From the NCBI GenBank assembly GCA_022825725.1, contig JAJDWE010000084.1:16058-80057 (forward strand): 64,000 nucleotides of DNA, read 5' to 3'. Each line of letters starts with the position of its first letter. Position 1 is the first letter of the stretch. A program made the position numbers and the translations under genes. Below are positions 9,550 through 18,961 of the stretch, one piece after another. The stretch is from Gemmatimonadota bacterium. Lineage in GTDB: Bacteria > Gemmatimonadota > Gemmatimonadetes > Palauibacterales > Palauibacteraceae. The notes under the pieces are model-generated. The model did not search any database and had not been told where the DNA came from. It was given only the letters and a program-made list of their open reading frames with translations.

Positions 9550-9600
9550 TCGCGCGGCACGCTGCCGCCCGGAACGCATCCGCCCAAAGCGGGTAAAACG

Positions 9601-9630
9601 TTGACACTGGTTGCCGCCCGCGGCTAGCTT
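9601..9630 (+). promoter_or_regulatory. Sigma70-type promoter upstream of the M23 peptidase gene
   Basis: A perfect TTGACA (9601-9606), an 18-bp spacer and TAGCTT (9625-9630) lie in the 164-bp gap after metG. Transcription would leave a leader of about 75 nt before the TTG start at 9714. It is called by hexamer match and spacing only. Confidence 0.5.
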
Positions 9631-9713
9631 TACCGGTCGATTTTGCGGCTGCGGACGGGTTGTTGCCGTGTCGCGGCGACCCGCCGGAAGCACCTCCTTA
9701 CGGTTGAAAAGAC

Positions 9714-10655
9714 TTGAAGACACCTTCGTACTGGACGATACAGATACTGCCCGGGAGTGGAGGGCGCGCACGCAGCTATCGCGTGGAGAAACGCCGCGCG
9801 AAAGCTGCCGGAATCGCGGCCGCCGTGCTCCTGATGATGGCGTCCGCCTTCGTCGCCAGCGTGCTGGGGCGGCAGGATGCGGCGGAGCAGCTTGCGCGCT
9901 ATCGGGCCGAGAACCGGGAGCTGATCAGCAGCCTGCAGGCCATGGAGCAGCGCAGCGGACAGCTCAGCCGGGCGCTCGACGATCTCTCCGTGCGGGAACA
10001 GAGATTCCGGCTCGTCGCCGGCCTTCCGCTGCTCGATCCCGAGATCTACTCGGTCGGCGTCGGCGGTCCCGGCGGCATCGATCCGACGAACGACGAGTTC
10101 TTCGAGATCGCCCCGGACCTGGCGCGGGAAGCCGGGGATATCGCGGTCGACATCGATCAGTTGCTGCGGCGCGCGGACCTGCTTCGAAGCAGTCTCACCG
10201 AGGCGGCGGACTCCGTTGGAACGCAGCGCGAGCGGTACCAGCGCATTCCCTCGATCTGGCCGGTCCAGGCGGAGGGTTCCTTCCTCTCGTCGGGCTTCAG
10301 CCACAACCGGCTGCATCCGCTGCTCGGGCTCCGGCGTCCGCACACCGCGGTCGACATTTCGGCCGATTTCGGAAGTCCCGTGGTCGCGGCGGGGGCGGGG
10401 CGGGTCACCTTCGCCGGCTCGAAGACCGGGTACGGCCGCATCGTCGAACTCGATCACGGCGATGGCTACGAGAGCCGCTACGCTCACCTCGGCCGCATCA
10501 CGGTTCGCGTCGGCGAGCAGGTCCGGCGCGGCGACACCCTCGGGGAGGTCGGCGTCTCCGGGACGGCCACGGGTCCCAATCTCCACTACGAGGTCTGGGT
10601 CAACGGCCGCCCGGTGAACCCGGTCGGCTACTTCCTGGACAGCTACCGCCCGTAG
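9714..10655 (+). CDS. M23-family peptidoglycan metallopeptidase, membrane anchored, with coiled coil
   Basis: Cell-wall endopeptidase of the LytM/M23 family, 313 aa. The order is a short cytoplasmic N-terminus, one membrane helix (about 30-52, AAGIAAAVLLMMASAFVASV), a periplasmic coiled coil (about 55-95) and a C-terminal M23 domain from about residue 190. Zinc-site motifs are HTAVDIS (H-x3-D) and NLHYEVW. Both look intact, so it may be an active hydrolase rather than an EnvC-like activator. The start is a TTG at 9714; no ATG or GTG is in frame nearby and the Shine-Dalgarno is poor, so the start is the least certain part. A TTGACA promoter lies 110 bp upstream. Confidence 0.88.
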   Translation: MKTPSYWTIQILPGSGGRARSYRVEKRRAKAAGIAAAVLLMMASAFVASVLGRQDAAEQLARYRAENRELISSLQAMEQRSGQLSRALDDLSVREQRFRLVAGLPLLDPEIYSVGVGGPGGIDPTNDEFFEIAPDLAREAGDIAVDIDQLLRRADLLRSSLTEAADSVGTQRERYQRIPSIWPVQAEGSFLSSGFSHNRLHPLLGLRRPHTAVDISADFGSPVVAAGAGRVTFAGSKTGYGRIVELDHGDGYESRYAHLGRITVRVGEQVRRGDTLGEVGVSGTATGPNLHYEVWVNGRPVNPVGYFLDSYRP

Positions 10656-10725
10656 CCTACCGCCCTCAGCAGGAGCCTCTTAGATTCCGCCCACTTATCC
10701 GGACACCCCAACTGGAGTTCGATTG

Positions 10726-11487
10726 ATGTCGAAGTTGCGTGTGGCTATCCCGCTTCTGGCGATCCTCCCGTTGCTGGCCGCCTGCGGCAGCAGAATCACC
10801 GTGCAGGTGACGGCCGACGAAGCCGCGTCCGAAGCGGTGGACGATCTGGAAGTTCAGTTCCTTCCATTCGACCGCGACTCCCTGTTCGCGACCATCATCG
10901 CACAGGCCGCGACGCCGGAGCCGGAGATCCCGGCGGACCTCGAAGAGGCGTCTCTGACGGAACAGGAGTTGCGGGACCGGTGGAGCACGGCGGAGTCGAG
11001 TTGGAACAACGTCCGTGATTCCATGCGGTCGATCACCACGCGACTCGACAATCTCGACGACCGCAGCCGGGAGTACCGGGAGCTGTTCGACCGCTTCGGC
11101 GATCTCGAGGATCGCGAACGGGCGCTGGACCGCCAGCGACAGGCGGCGTTCGACGAGTTCAACGAGATGCAGCAGGCCACCCAGCAGCGCGTCGACTCGA
11201 TCTGCATCGTCATCGATTCCTGGGAGGAAGCGGCCTTCGCCGGGTACGGCGACATCGAGGACGACCTCCTCATGGCGCTGGGCAGCGAAGTGATGGCGGA
11301 CACCACGGACGCCGATGGGGTCGCGTGGGCGTCGGCCTCCGGCGGGCCCTGGTGGATCCACGCGCGGGTGAACACCGCGGCCGGCGAACTCTACTGGAAC
11401 GTGATGATCGACGAGGCCACGTCGGACACGCTGCGGCTGGAGCCGGGCAACGCCGAACTGCGACAGGGTGTGCGTCAGCGCTGCTAG
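10726..11487 (+). CDS. Putative lipoprotein with coiled-coil segment, function unknown
   Basis: 253-aa predicted lipoprotein that I do not recognise. ATG at 10726 has a GGAG element eight bases upstream and is preferred over a TTG one codon earlier. The signal peptide ends in the lipobox LAAC (Cys near 20). Residues about 85-150 are strongly charged and predicted coiled coil (STAESSWNNVRDSMRSITTR then DRERALDRQRQAAFDEFNEM). The C-terminal part (GGPWWIHARVNTAAGELYWN) looks like a beta domain. It lies between the M23 peptidase and fadJ genes, on the same strand, with a 70-bp gap upstream. An envelope-structural role is only a guess. Confidence 0.75.
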   Translation: MSKLRVAIPLLAILPLLAACGSRITVQVTADEAASEAVDDLEVQFLPFDRDSLFATIIAQAATPEPEIPADLEEASLTEQELRDRWSTAESSWNNVRDSMRSITTRLDNLDDRSREYRELFDRFGDLEDRERALDRQRQAAFDEFNEMQQATQQRVDSICIVIDSWEEAAFAGYGDIEDDLLMALGSEVMADTTDADGVAWASASGGPWWIHARVNTAAGELYWNVMIDEATSDTLRLEPGNAELRQGVRQRC

Positions 11488-11521
11488 ATAGGCCCCTGGC
11501 GGCCGGGTAGCTGGGGGACGC

Positions 11522-13699
11522 ATGGTCGACAAGCCGACGCCGCTCAGGCTCGAGATCGACGCGGACAAGGTCGCCTGGCTGATCTTCGACGCGCCCGACT
11601 CGCAGGTGAACCTCCTCGACCTCCAGGTGATGCAGCGCCTGGACCACTATCTCACCGAACTCGAATCGCGGATCGCCACCGGGCACCCCATCGCGCTCGT
11701 GATCTGGAGCGCAAAGCCCGACACGTTCATCGCCGGCGCCGACGTCAACGAGATCGCCGAAATCGAGGACGAGGAGGACGGCCGCCGGAAGAGCGCCATG
11801 GGACAGCGGATCTTCAGCCGGCTGGGGCGGCTCGGGATCCCGAAGATCGCCGCGATCCGCGGCACCTGTCTGGGCGGGGGCACGGAACTCGCGCTCGCGT
11901 GCGACTGGCGACTCGCTTCGGACAATCCCGCCACGACGATCGGCCTGCCCGAAATCAAGCTCGGGCTGATTCCCGGGTTCGGCGGCTCGGTGCGGCTGCC
12001 CCGCCTCATCGGAGTCCAGCGTGCGCTCTCGATGATCCTCACGGGGAGAAGCCTCTCGGCCTCGAACGCGTATCGATACGGCCTCGTGGACCAGCTCTTC
12101 GACGACGCGGGTTTCCAGCATTCCGTCGCGCAGGTGGCCCTGGACGCCGTGCTCGGGCGAGTGGAGCGCGAACTCCCGCACGCGACGGCGCGAGACCGCT
12201 TCCTGGAGCACACGCGCCTGGGTCGCCGCCTCCTGTTTCGGGGCGCCCGCAAGCGTGTCCGGACCGCCTCCGGGACGCGATACCCCGCGGCGTTGAAGGC
12301 GATCGACGTCATCGAGGAAACGCTGGACCTGCCGATCGACGAGGCGCTCGCGATCGAGGCGAGGGGCCTCGGGGAAGTGGCGACGACGAACGTCTGCCGG
12401 AACCTCGTCCGGCTCTTCCGGGGAGGCCGCGCCGCGAACCGGACGTTCGCTCCGGAGATCGCGGCACAGCAGCGGGAGATCAAGAAGGTCGCCGTCTTGG
12501 GGGCCGGCGTCATGGGCGGCGGGATCGCCGAACTCGCCGCCGCGCAGGACGTCCCGGTCATCCTCAAGGACATCGACCGGGAGGCGCTCGATCTCGGACT
12601 GCGGACCGCGAGCGAACTCCTCAAGAAGGCGGGCAAGCGGGGCATCATCGCGCCGGAGGAGGTGGGGCTGAAGTTCGCGCTCATCCACGGCACGCTGGAC
12701 TACGATCGGTTCGGCGATGTCGACGTCGTCATCGAAGCCGTCGTCGAACGGCTCCCGGTAAAGCAGCAGGTACTGCGGGACGTGGAGGCGGAACTCCCCC
12801 CGCACGCGGTCTTCGCGACGAACACGTCCTCGCTGTCCGTGACGAAGCTGAGCGAGGCCGCCGCCCGCCCGGACCGGGTCGTCGGCCTGCACTTCTTCAA
12901 CCCGGTGCACCGCATGCCCCTCGTGGAGATCATCCGCGGAGAGTCTTCCTCTGACGCGGCGCTCGCCACGGTGTTCAAGCTCGCGCGGCGTCTCGGGAAG
13001 ACGCCCGTGCTCGTCGCGGACCGGCCGGGGTTCCTCGTCAACCGGCTCCTCGCGCCGTACCTGAACGAAGTCGGGTTCCTGCTGGATGATGGCGCGGATG
13101 TGTCCCGCATCGACCGGACGCTGAAGGAGTTCGGGCTGCCGATGGGGCCGTGCCGGCTGCTCGATGAAGTCGGCTTCGACGTCGCGGCGCACGTCGCGAA
13201 GGAGATGACCCGGGCGTACGGCGACCGCATGCGCCCCTCCGCCGCCCTGGACACGCTCGCGGGGCTCGGCCGGCTCGGGAAGAAGAACGGTCGCGGCTTC
13301 TACAACTATGCGGACCGCGAGGAGCGCGTGGACCGGGAGGTGGTCCGCGCCTTCGGCTCCGGGGGCGGCGGTGTGAAACCCGACGAGATCATCGATCGCT
13401 GCCTGCTGAGTTCCGTGAACGAAGCCATGTACGCGCTGGAGGAAGGTGTCGTGGCGGGGCCGGGAGACGTCGACCTCGCGATGGTGATGGGCACCGGATT
13501 TCCGCCGTTCCGCGGCGGACCGCTCGCGTGGGCGGAGTCTCGCGGCGTGCACATGGTGCGCGACCGTCTTCTCGAGCTGCGGGAGCGGCACGGGGACCGC
13601 TTCGCTCCGGCGCCCGGACTGGAACGGCTCGCCGACACGGATGGATCGTTCACGTCCGACGCCTTGTGGCGTGACCCGGGGTCTCGGCCGGACATGTAG
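11522..13699 (+). CDS. FadJ/FadB-type bifunctional enoyl-CoA hydratase / 3-hydroxyacyl-CoA dehydrogenase
   Basis: Fatty acid beta-oxidation multifunctional enzyme, 725 aa, the usual length for FadB/FadJ alpha subunits. Residues 1-190 are a crotonase domain with both catalytic glutamates in place (GGGTELALACD and GLPEIKLGLIPGFGG). Residues about 320-500 are the NAD-binding dehydrogenase domain (VAVLGAGVMGGGIAELAA; NTSSLSV; HFFNPVHRMPLVEII with the catalytic His). Two 3HCDH C-terminal domains follow (NRLLAPYLNE; GRGFYNY; GTGFPPFRGGP). The thiolase partner is not adjacent. ATG at 11522 follows a GGGGGACGC stretch. The next gene starts with the codon after its stop. Confidence 0.93.
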   Translation: MVDKPTPLRLEIDADKVAWLIFDAPDSQVNLLDLQVMQRLDHYLTELESRIATGHPIALVIWSAKPDTFIAGADVNEIAEIEDEEDGRRKSAMGQRIFSRLGRLGIPKIAAIRGTCLGGGTELALACDWRLASDNPATTIGLPEIKLGLIPGFGGSVRLPRLIGVQRALSMILTGRSLSASNAYRYGLVDQLFDDAGFQHSVAQVALDAVLGRVERELPHATARDRFLEHTRLGRRLLFRGARKRVRTASGTRYPAALKAIDVIEETLDLPIDEALAIEARGLGEVATTNVCRNLVRLFRGGRAANRTFAPEIAAQQREIKKVAVLGAGVMGGGIAELAAAQDVPVILKDIDREALDLGLRTASELLKKAGKRGIIAPEEVGLKFALIHGTLDYDRFGDVDVVIEAVVERLPVKQQVLRDVEAELPPHAVFATNTSSLSVTKLSEAAARPDRVVGLHFFNPVHRMPLVEIIRGESSSDAALATVFKLARRLGKTPVLVADRPGFLVNRLLAPYLNEVGFLLDDGADVSRIDRTLKEFGLPMGPCRLLDEVGFDVAAHVAKEMTRAYGDRMRPSAALDTLAGLGRLGKKNGRGFYNYADREERVDREVVRAFGSGGGGVKPDEIIDRCLLSSVNEAMYALEEGVVAGPGDVDLAMVMGTGFPPFRGGPLAWAESRGVHMVRDRLLELRERHGDRFAPAPGLERLADTDGSFTSDALWRDPGSRPDM

Positions 13700-14767
13700 G
13701 TGGGCTTCGACCTCCTGGGGGCACGGCGCCGCGCGCTGCGGGCCGCGCGCCGGATCCCGGAAGATGCGCCCCGCGTCGACGTGGAGATTCGCCGCGGAAG
13801 CGACGTGCAGCGCTTTCGCCAGGAACTGCTCGCGGACGGTCCGAAGTGGAAGATCACGCTCCAGGTTCTCGATGCGCGCTTCACTCCGGTGAGGGTCGAC
13901 GAGACCACGACCCTGCGGCCGGGCTCCCTCCTCATCTGGTTCCTTCGACCGGGGCAGCCCTTCGAGATCGGCGCCTTCTACCACGGCCGCGGCACCTTCC
14001 AGGGTTACTACATCAACCTGATCCGGCCTCCGCGACTGCAGTCCCGGCACTGGATCATCGAGGACCTCTACCTCGACGTGTGGCTGCCCGAGGGAGGGGA
14101 CGGCGTGTTGCTCGACGAGGATGAACTGGACGCCGCCGTCGCCCGCGGCGAGCTGACGGCCGAGGAGGCCGGGGATGTGCGCGCGGCCGGCGCGAGGCTG
14201 CTCGCCCGGTCGAGGCGCCGCGGACGCTCCCGCTGGCTGCCCCGCAGCGTCGGGAGAAGCCCCGCGGAGTCCGTGCCGGAACTCCGTCTGCGGCGGGACG
14301 CGCCGGGAACCTTCCACGCCGCGCGGATCTCGGGCCGCATCATCGCCTTCGGGCTCTACCTGATGGCGGCGGTCTCCGCGACCTCGGCCGGGTTCGCCGC
14401 CTTCACCGACGCGTTCCTGATCGCGGGTCCGGCGCAGGACGCCTGGCGGCTGACCATGCTGGGCGAGGCGCTCGTTCTGGCGCCGCTCGCTCTCGGGGGC
14501 TGGCTGCCCGCGACCCGCTGGCCGCAGCCGCCCCTGACCGACGAGCGCTCCCTCTTCATCGCGACGCTCGCCGCCGGGCTCGCCGTGCTCGCGCTCAGCG
14601 AACGCGCGGAGTGGGCCGGAGCCCTTCTTCCCGTGTACGCGACGCTGGGCCTCTTTTCGCTCGTCTTCGCCGTCTGCCGGTGGCGGTTCGACCGGGAAGT
14701 GCCGGTATTCGCGCTCGCGGGCGTCGCGATGACGCTCGTCGCGCTCGTCCTCCTGATCGTAACGTGA
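13700..14767 (+). CDS. DUF402-domain protein fused to a five-helix membrane region
   Basis: 355 aa from a GTG immediately following the fadJ stop. Residues about 25-170 match the DUF402 fold: FYHGRGTFQGYYINLIRPP, then IEDLYLDVWLPEGGDGV and LLDEDELDAA. DUF402 proteins characterised elsewhere (FomD-like, SA1684-like) are soluble nucleotide hydrolases. Here the domain is followed by an arginine-rich linker (about 170-205) and five predicted membrane helices (about 218-355), for example FGLYLMAAVSATSAGFAAF and VPVFALAGVAMTLVALVLL. The fusion would place a putative hydrolase on the cytoplasmic face. The function of the membrane part is unknown. Translational coupling to fadJ is likely. Confidence 0.72.
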   Translation: MGFDLLGARRRALRAARRIPEDAPRVDVEIRRGSDVQRFRQELLADGPKWKITLQVLDARFTPVRVDETTTLRPGSLLIWFLRPGQPFEIGAFYHGRGTFQGYYINLIRPPRLQSRHWIIEDLYLDVWLPEGGDGVLLDEDELDAAVARGELTAEEAGDVRAAGARLLARSRRRGRSRWLPRSVGRSPAESVPELRLRRDAPGTFHAARISGRIIAFGLYLMAAVSATSAGFAAFTDAFLIAGPAQDAWRLTMLGEALVLAPLALGGWLPATRWPQPPLTDERSLFIATLAAGLAVLALSERAEWAGALLPVYATLGLFSLVFAVCRWRFDREVPVFALAGVAMTLVALVLLIVT

Positions 14768-14818
14768 CGACCCCGGCCGACCGACACCGGCGCCGGGCGC
14801 ATCCCGTATGAGGAACGC

Positions 14819-15490
14819 ATGAACGATCAAACGAAGCGAAGGGTTCGTTTCCTGGCCGCGTTCGCCGGCCTCTTTGCGGCCGTGTGGTTCCTCTGGGACA
14901 CGCCCTTCGTGTATCCCGTGAAACTCTTCGTCGTCCTGCTGCACGAGATCAGCCACGGACTCGCGACGCTCGCGACGGGGGGCCGGATCCTCGCCATCGA
15001 GGTGACGCCGCTCGAGGGGGGATTGTGCCGGTGCCCCGGCGGGAACGCGTTCCTGAGCCTGTCGGCGGGGTATCTCGGAAGTCTGCTGTGGGGCGGCCTG
15101 ATGATCTGGAGCGCGGAACGGTTTCCGACGCTCAGTTCGTGGTTTTCGGCGGCCCTCGCCCTGGTCGTGGGAGGCGCGACGCTGCTCTACACGCAGGAGT
15201 CCTTTGCCCTCGCGTTCGGGCTCGCCTTCTCCGCGGCGCTGCTCGCGGTGGCGTGGCGGGCGAGCGCCGGCGTGAACCGCGTCCTCCTCACCGCGCTCGG
15301 CCTCACGAGTTGCCTCTACGCGGTGCTGGACATCAAGAGCGACATCCTCGACCGGCCGGAGCTGCGGTCGGACGCCCGGATGCTGGCGGACCTCACCGGC
15401 ATCCCCACCCTCGTGTGGGGCGGGTTGTGGATCGTCGTCGCGCTGCTCTTCTGCTTCGTCCTCTTCCGCTGGGCCTGGCGCCGCGCCTGA
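14819..15490 (+). CDS. M50B-like membrane metalloprotease family protein
   Basis: 223-aa polytopic membrane protein of the M50B-like type (site-2-protease relatives). The motif HEISH (H42, E43, H46) lies in a membrane segment, followed by LATLATGGRILAIEVTPLEG, the typical family continuation, and SAGYLGSLLWGG. About five or six membrane helices are visible and the C-terminus is basic (WAWRRA). The family is often annotated as peptidase but rarely shown to cleave anything. ATG at 14819 has a good GAGGAA site. It is convergent with the M28 peptidase gene, with 30 bp between the stops. Confidence 0.83.
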   Translation: MNDQTKRRVRFLAAFAGLFAAVWFLWDTPFVYPVKLFVVLLHEISHGLATLATGGRILAIEVTPLEGGLCRCPGGNAFLSLSAGYLGSLLWGGLMIWSAERFPTLSSWFSAALALVVGGATLLYTQESFALAFGLAFSAALLAVAWRASAGVNRVLLTALGLTSCLYAVLDIKSDILDRPELRSDARMLADLTGIPTLVWGGLWIVVALLFCFVLFRWAWRRA

Positions 15491-15520
15491 CGGGCGGAGC
15501 CCCGGCCGCGCGGCCCGTTG

Positions 15521-16990
15521 CTAGTTGCCGCGGTCTCGGGCGATCCACTCCAGCGGCTCGTAGGCGCCGATGGGCCACGGGAAGACGACGGGGCTCTCGT
15601 AGCCGTCCTCGGACACGCTGGCCACGCCGAAGAGGTAGTTGTCGATGACGATGTTCTCGAGCGTGTGCTCGGTCACGTTGCCCGCGAACACGCTCCACTG
15701 CCACTGCGGCGCATCGGTGAGCCGCCAGTAGACGCGGTATCCCGCGAGGTTCGGGGCGTGCTCCGGGGGGACGGGGTCCCAGCGCAGCGTCGTGGAAGGC
15801 CGGACGGCACCCTGGATCGCCACGTTCCGCGGCGGCGCGGGAGCCCAGGCCATGGCGGCGAGCGAGATCGCGTTCACCGCCGTCAGCTTCGCGGCGAAAT
15901 CGAACTCGACCTCATCGATGACGTCGCCGTACTCGACGCCGTCTTCCACGCGGATATCCTGGTGCTGGCGCCGGTAGTCCTCGTTCGCCTCCATGATCCG
16001 GACGGCGGGGAAGCCGAGGTCGTTGAACGGCCGGTGGTGCCCGCCGCGTCCGAACCGGTCCAGCCGGTACACCATCATCATGTCGAGATTCGGGACGTAG
16101 CCGTCCACGAGACGGTCGACGAAGCGGGCGAGATTCCGCGACGGGGAGTCCACCTCGCCCCCGGTGACGCGCCGCCGCGCGGCGACCTGCTCGGTTTCGT
16201 CCGCCCGCGTGCCCTCGGCGAAGATGCGCGCGATGGTGTTGTCCGAGACGCCGTTCTGGCCCTGGATGTTGCCGATCATGTCGTTGTTCAGCACCGCTTC
16301 GAGGCGCCAGCCTTCGTCGAGCGCGACCCGGGCCATGTGCCGCCCGCCGAACAGCCCCTGCTCCTCGCCGGAGAGCCCCGCGTAGATGATGGACCCGTTG
16401 AACTCGTACTGCGTGAGGACGCGCGCGGCCTCGAGGACGCCGGCCATCCCGGACGCGTTGTCGTTCGCGCCGGGCGCGTCGGAGACGCCGTCCAGCGCGT
16501 TCGTGGCGCGCGAGTCGATATCCCCCGACATCACGACGTAGCGCCCCGGGTCCGTCGTCCCCCGCTGGATCGCGAGCACGTTGACGATGGCCGTCGTGTC
16601 GGGGATGCGCGCCGCGCCCATGACGAGCGACGTCTGGTACGAGACCTCCAGGCACCCGCCGCACGCCTCGGAGATCGCCTCGAACTCGGCCTTGATCCAG
16701 CGTCGGGCGGCCCCGATCCCACGGGTGTCGGAGAGCGTGTCCGACAGCGTGTGACGGGTGCCGAAGGCCGCGAGCCGGCGGATGTCCGCCTCCACGCGCG
16801 AGACGGAGACGGCCGCCACGATGTCGTGCAGCGCCGTGAGTTCCGCCTTCGGCTCCTTCGCCTCGCCGGTCGCTGCCGCCTCCTGACCGTGAAGCGGACG
16901 GGTGGCGAGGGGGATCGTCAGCGCCGAGGCGAGGACGGCCGTCGCGAGAGATGTCACATGGGGTACGGGCCTTCGGAACCTTCTAAACAC
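15521..16990 (-). CDS. Secreted M28-family metallopeptidase with C-terminal FN3-like domain
   Basis: 489 aa, with an N-terminal signal peptide (LATAVLASALTIPLA, cleavage near LHGQ), so exported. The M28 aminopeptidase core (about 110-385) shows ANDNASGMAGVLEAARVL (bridging Asp), GEEQGLFGGRH (Glu pair) and LNNDMIGN. Metal ligand 1, usually the His of HxD, reads instead as SGDIDSR (D157, D159). That looks like a His-to-Asp change and may mark a subfamily or altered metal use. The last 100 residues (TLRWDPVPPE, GYRVYW) resemble a fibronectin type III domain. It is divergent from proS, with 144 bp between starts. Substrate unknown. Confidence 0.87.
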   Translation of the reverse strand: MFRRFRRPVPHVTSLATAVLASALTIPLATRPLHGQEAAATGEAKEPKAELTALHDIVAAVSVSRVEADIRRLAAFGTRHTLSDTLSDTRGIGAARRWIKAEFEAISEACGGCLEVSYQTSLVMGAARIPDTTAIVNVLAIQRGTTDPGRYVVMSGDIDSRATNALDGVSDAPGANDNASGMAGVLEAARVLTQYEFNGSIIYAGLSGEEQGLFGGRHMARVALDEGWRLEAVLNNDMIGNIQGQNGVSDNTIARIFAEGTRADETEQVAARRRVTGGEVDSPSRNLARFVDRLVDGYVPNLDMMMVYRLDRFGRGGHHRPFNDLGFPAVRIMEANEDYRRQHQDIRVEDGVEYGDVIDEVEFDFAAKLTAVNAISLAAMAWAPAPPRNVAIQGAVRPSTTLRWDPVPPEHAPNLAGYRVYWRLTDAPQWQWSVFAGNVTEHTLENIVIDNYLFGVASVSEDGYESPVVFPWPIGAYEPLEWIARDRGN

Positions 16991-17134
16991 GGGTCACTCC
17001 GGGATGAAGTCGCATCGCTGCCGGGCCGATATCTTAGCGCTGCGCTGGCCAGCGGACAGCGGGCCGGTTAGCGTCGCGTGTCTCTCGCCGCGCCATCCGG
17101 CGGCCATTCATCACCACCCCGAAGCGGTCGACCC

Positions 17135-18910
17135 GTGAATCGAACCGAACGTACAGGACAGCGAGTCTCGAATCTCTTCGGCATGACCCTGCGCCAGGCG
17201 CCGGGGGAAACCGAGATCGAGTCCCACAGCCTCCTTCTGAGGGCCGGCTACGTCCGTCAGCTCGCGGCGGGGATCTTCTCCTACCTGCCTCTCGCCTGGC
17301 GGTCGCTGCGGAAGATCGAGCAGATCCTGCGCGAGGAGATGGACCGGATCGACGGGCAGGAGCTGTCGATGCCCGTCGTCCATCCGGCGGAGCTGTGGCA
17401 GGCGACCGGCCGCTGGTACGACATCGATGCGACGATGGCCCGGTTCGTCGACCGACGCGAGCGCGACCTGCTCCTGGCGATGACCCACGAGGAGGTCGTG
17501 GCCTTCCACGCGGCGTCGGAGATCCAGTCCTACCGGCAGCTCCCGGCCATGGTCTATCACATGCAGACCAAGTTCCGGGACGAACTCCGCTCCCGAGGCG
17601 GCCTCATCCGCGTGCGCGAGTTCATCATGAAGGACTCCTATTCGCTCGACCGGGACCCGGAGGGGCTCGCGGCGCAGTACGAGCGGCACTATGAGGCGTA
17701 CGAGCGCATCGGGCGCCGCTGCGCCCTGCCGCTCACGGCCGTGCGGAGCGATACGGGCATGATGGGCGGCAAGATCGCCCACGAGTTCATGTACGTGACG
17801 CCGATCGGCGAAGACAGCCTCGCGCTCTGCGACGCCTGCGGCTACGCGGCGAACCGGGAGGTCGCCGAGTTCACGCTCGAGGCCCGGGAGGGCGGGATGT
17901 CGCCGGTGGAGCGCGTCCACACGCCCGGAACGTCCACGATCGAGGAGGTCACGGGGCTGCTCGGGATCTCCGCCCCGGAGACGGGGAAGATGGTCTTCTA
18001 CATGGGCAGCTTCGCGGGGGAGGAGGGGGCCCGCGAAGAGAAGCTGATCGCGGCGATCGTGCGCGGCGACCTCGAGGCGAACCCGATCCAGGTCCAGAAC
18101 CTCACGGGCGCGCTCGAGCTTCGCCCGGCGCACGAGGAGGAGATCGCCGCGACCGGAATGGTGCCGGGATTCGCCTCACCCGTGGGGGTGGAGCCGGAGG
18201 CCGCGATTTTCGTCGTCGACCGCTGGGTCGCGGAATCCCCGAACCTGGTGCTCGGAGCGAACGAGACGGACTATCACCTTCGCAACGTCTGCTGCGGACG
18301 GGACTACGAGCCCACGGTCGTCGGCCCCGTCGCCCTGGCTTTCGACGGCGCGCCGTGCGGACAGTGCGGCGAGGGGCTGCGCATGGCGCGCGGCGTGGAG
18401 GTGGGGAACATCTTCCAGCTCGGCACCCGCTACTCCGAGGGGCTGGGGGCGATGTACGCGGATGAGGAGGGGGTCGAGCGCCCGATCTGGATGGGCTCGT
18501 ACGGGATCGGGACCGGGCGCCTCCTGGCCTGCGTGGCCGAGGAACACCGGGACGACTACGGCCTCAAGCTGCCGATCTCCGTCGCGCCGTATCACGTCTC
18601 GCTCGTCGTGCTCGCGCGGGAGGAGGAGACGTGGGCGACGGCGGACCGGGTGTTCGACGAGCTGTGCGCCGCCGGGATCGAGGTGATCTACGACGACCGG
18701 CGGGAACTTCGCGCCGGCGTGAAGTTCAACGACGCAGACCTGCGCGGCCTCCCGCTGCGCCTCGTCATCGGCGAACGCTCGCTGGAGGCGGGGGGTGCGG
18801 AACTCAGCCACCGCGGCGTCCGCGAGAGCCGGATCGTCCCGCTGGACGACCTCGTGGCCGAACTCCGCCGGGAGATCGACGCGCTCATGGCGCAGCTCAC
18901 GCTCGACTGA
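17135..18910 (+). CDS. proS: Prolyl-tRNA synthetase (bacterial type with editing domain)
   Basis: Class II synthetase charging tRNA-Pro, 591 aa from the GTG at 17135. Upstream ATG codons only add a non-conserved leader, and family N-termini begin close to SNLFGMTLRQAPGETEIESH. Motif 2 region is TKFRDELRSRGGLIRVREF and motif 3 region is GSYGIGTGRLLACVAEEH. The insertion between motifs 2 and 3 (about 220-395) corresponds to the alanine-editing INS domain of the bacterial long form, and the C-terminal anticodon-binding domain includes IEVIYDDRRELRAGVKFNDA. It is convergent with the TonB receptor gene that follows. Confidence 0.96.
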   Translation: MNRTERTGQRVSNLFGMTLRQAPGETEIESHSLLLRAGYVRQLAAGIFSYLPLAWRSLRKIEQILREEMDRIDGQELSMPVVHPAELWQATGRWYDIDATMARFVDRRERDLLLAMTHEEVVAFHAASEIQSYRQLPAMVYHMQTKFRDELRSRGGLIRVREFIMKDSYSLDRDPEGLAAQYERHYEAYERIGRRCALPLTAVRSDTGMMGGKIAHEFMYVTPIGEDSLALCDACGYAANREVAEFTLEAREGGMSPVERVHTPGTSTIEEVTGLLGISAPETGKMVFYMGSFAGEEGAREEKLIAAIVRGDLEANPIQVQNLTGALELRPAHEEEIAATGMVPGFASPVGVEPEAAIFVVDRWVAESPNLVLGANETDYHLRNVCCGRDYEPTVVGPVALAFDGAPCGQCGEGLRMARGVEVGNIFQLGTRYSEGLGAMYADEEGVERPIWMGSYGIGTGRLLACVAEEHRDDYGLKLPISVAPYHVSLVVLAREEETWATADRVFDELCAAGIEVIYDDRRELRAGVKFNDADLRGLPLRLVIGERSLEAGGAELSHRGVRESRIVPLDDLVAELRREIDALMAQLTLD

Positions 18911-18961
18911 GCCGCGCCCGGTCGCTCAGCCGGCGCGGCGCACTGCGGCGCTATGGGTCGA

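Noticed and set aside
11270..14956. A 1228-codon minus-strand frame opposite fadJ and the DUF402 gene
   Set aside because: Same composition effect; spans several real genes and their junctions and has no recognisable motif.
15518..17071. A 517-codon plus-strand frame over the M28 peptidase region
   Set aside because: The minus strand carries a signal peptide, M28 motifs and FN3-like domain; the plus-strand reading has none.
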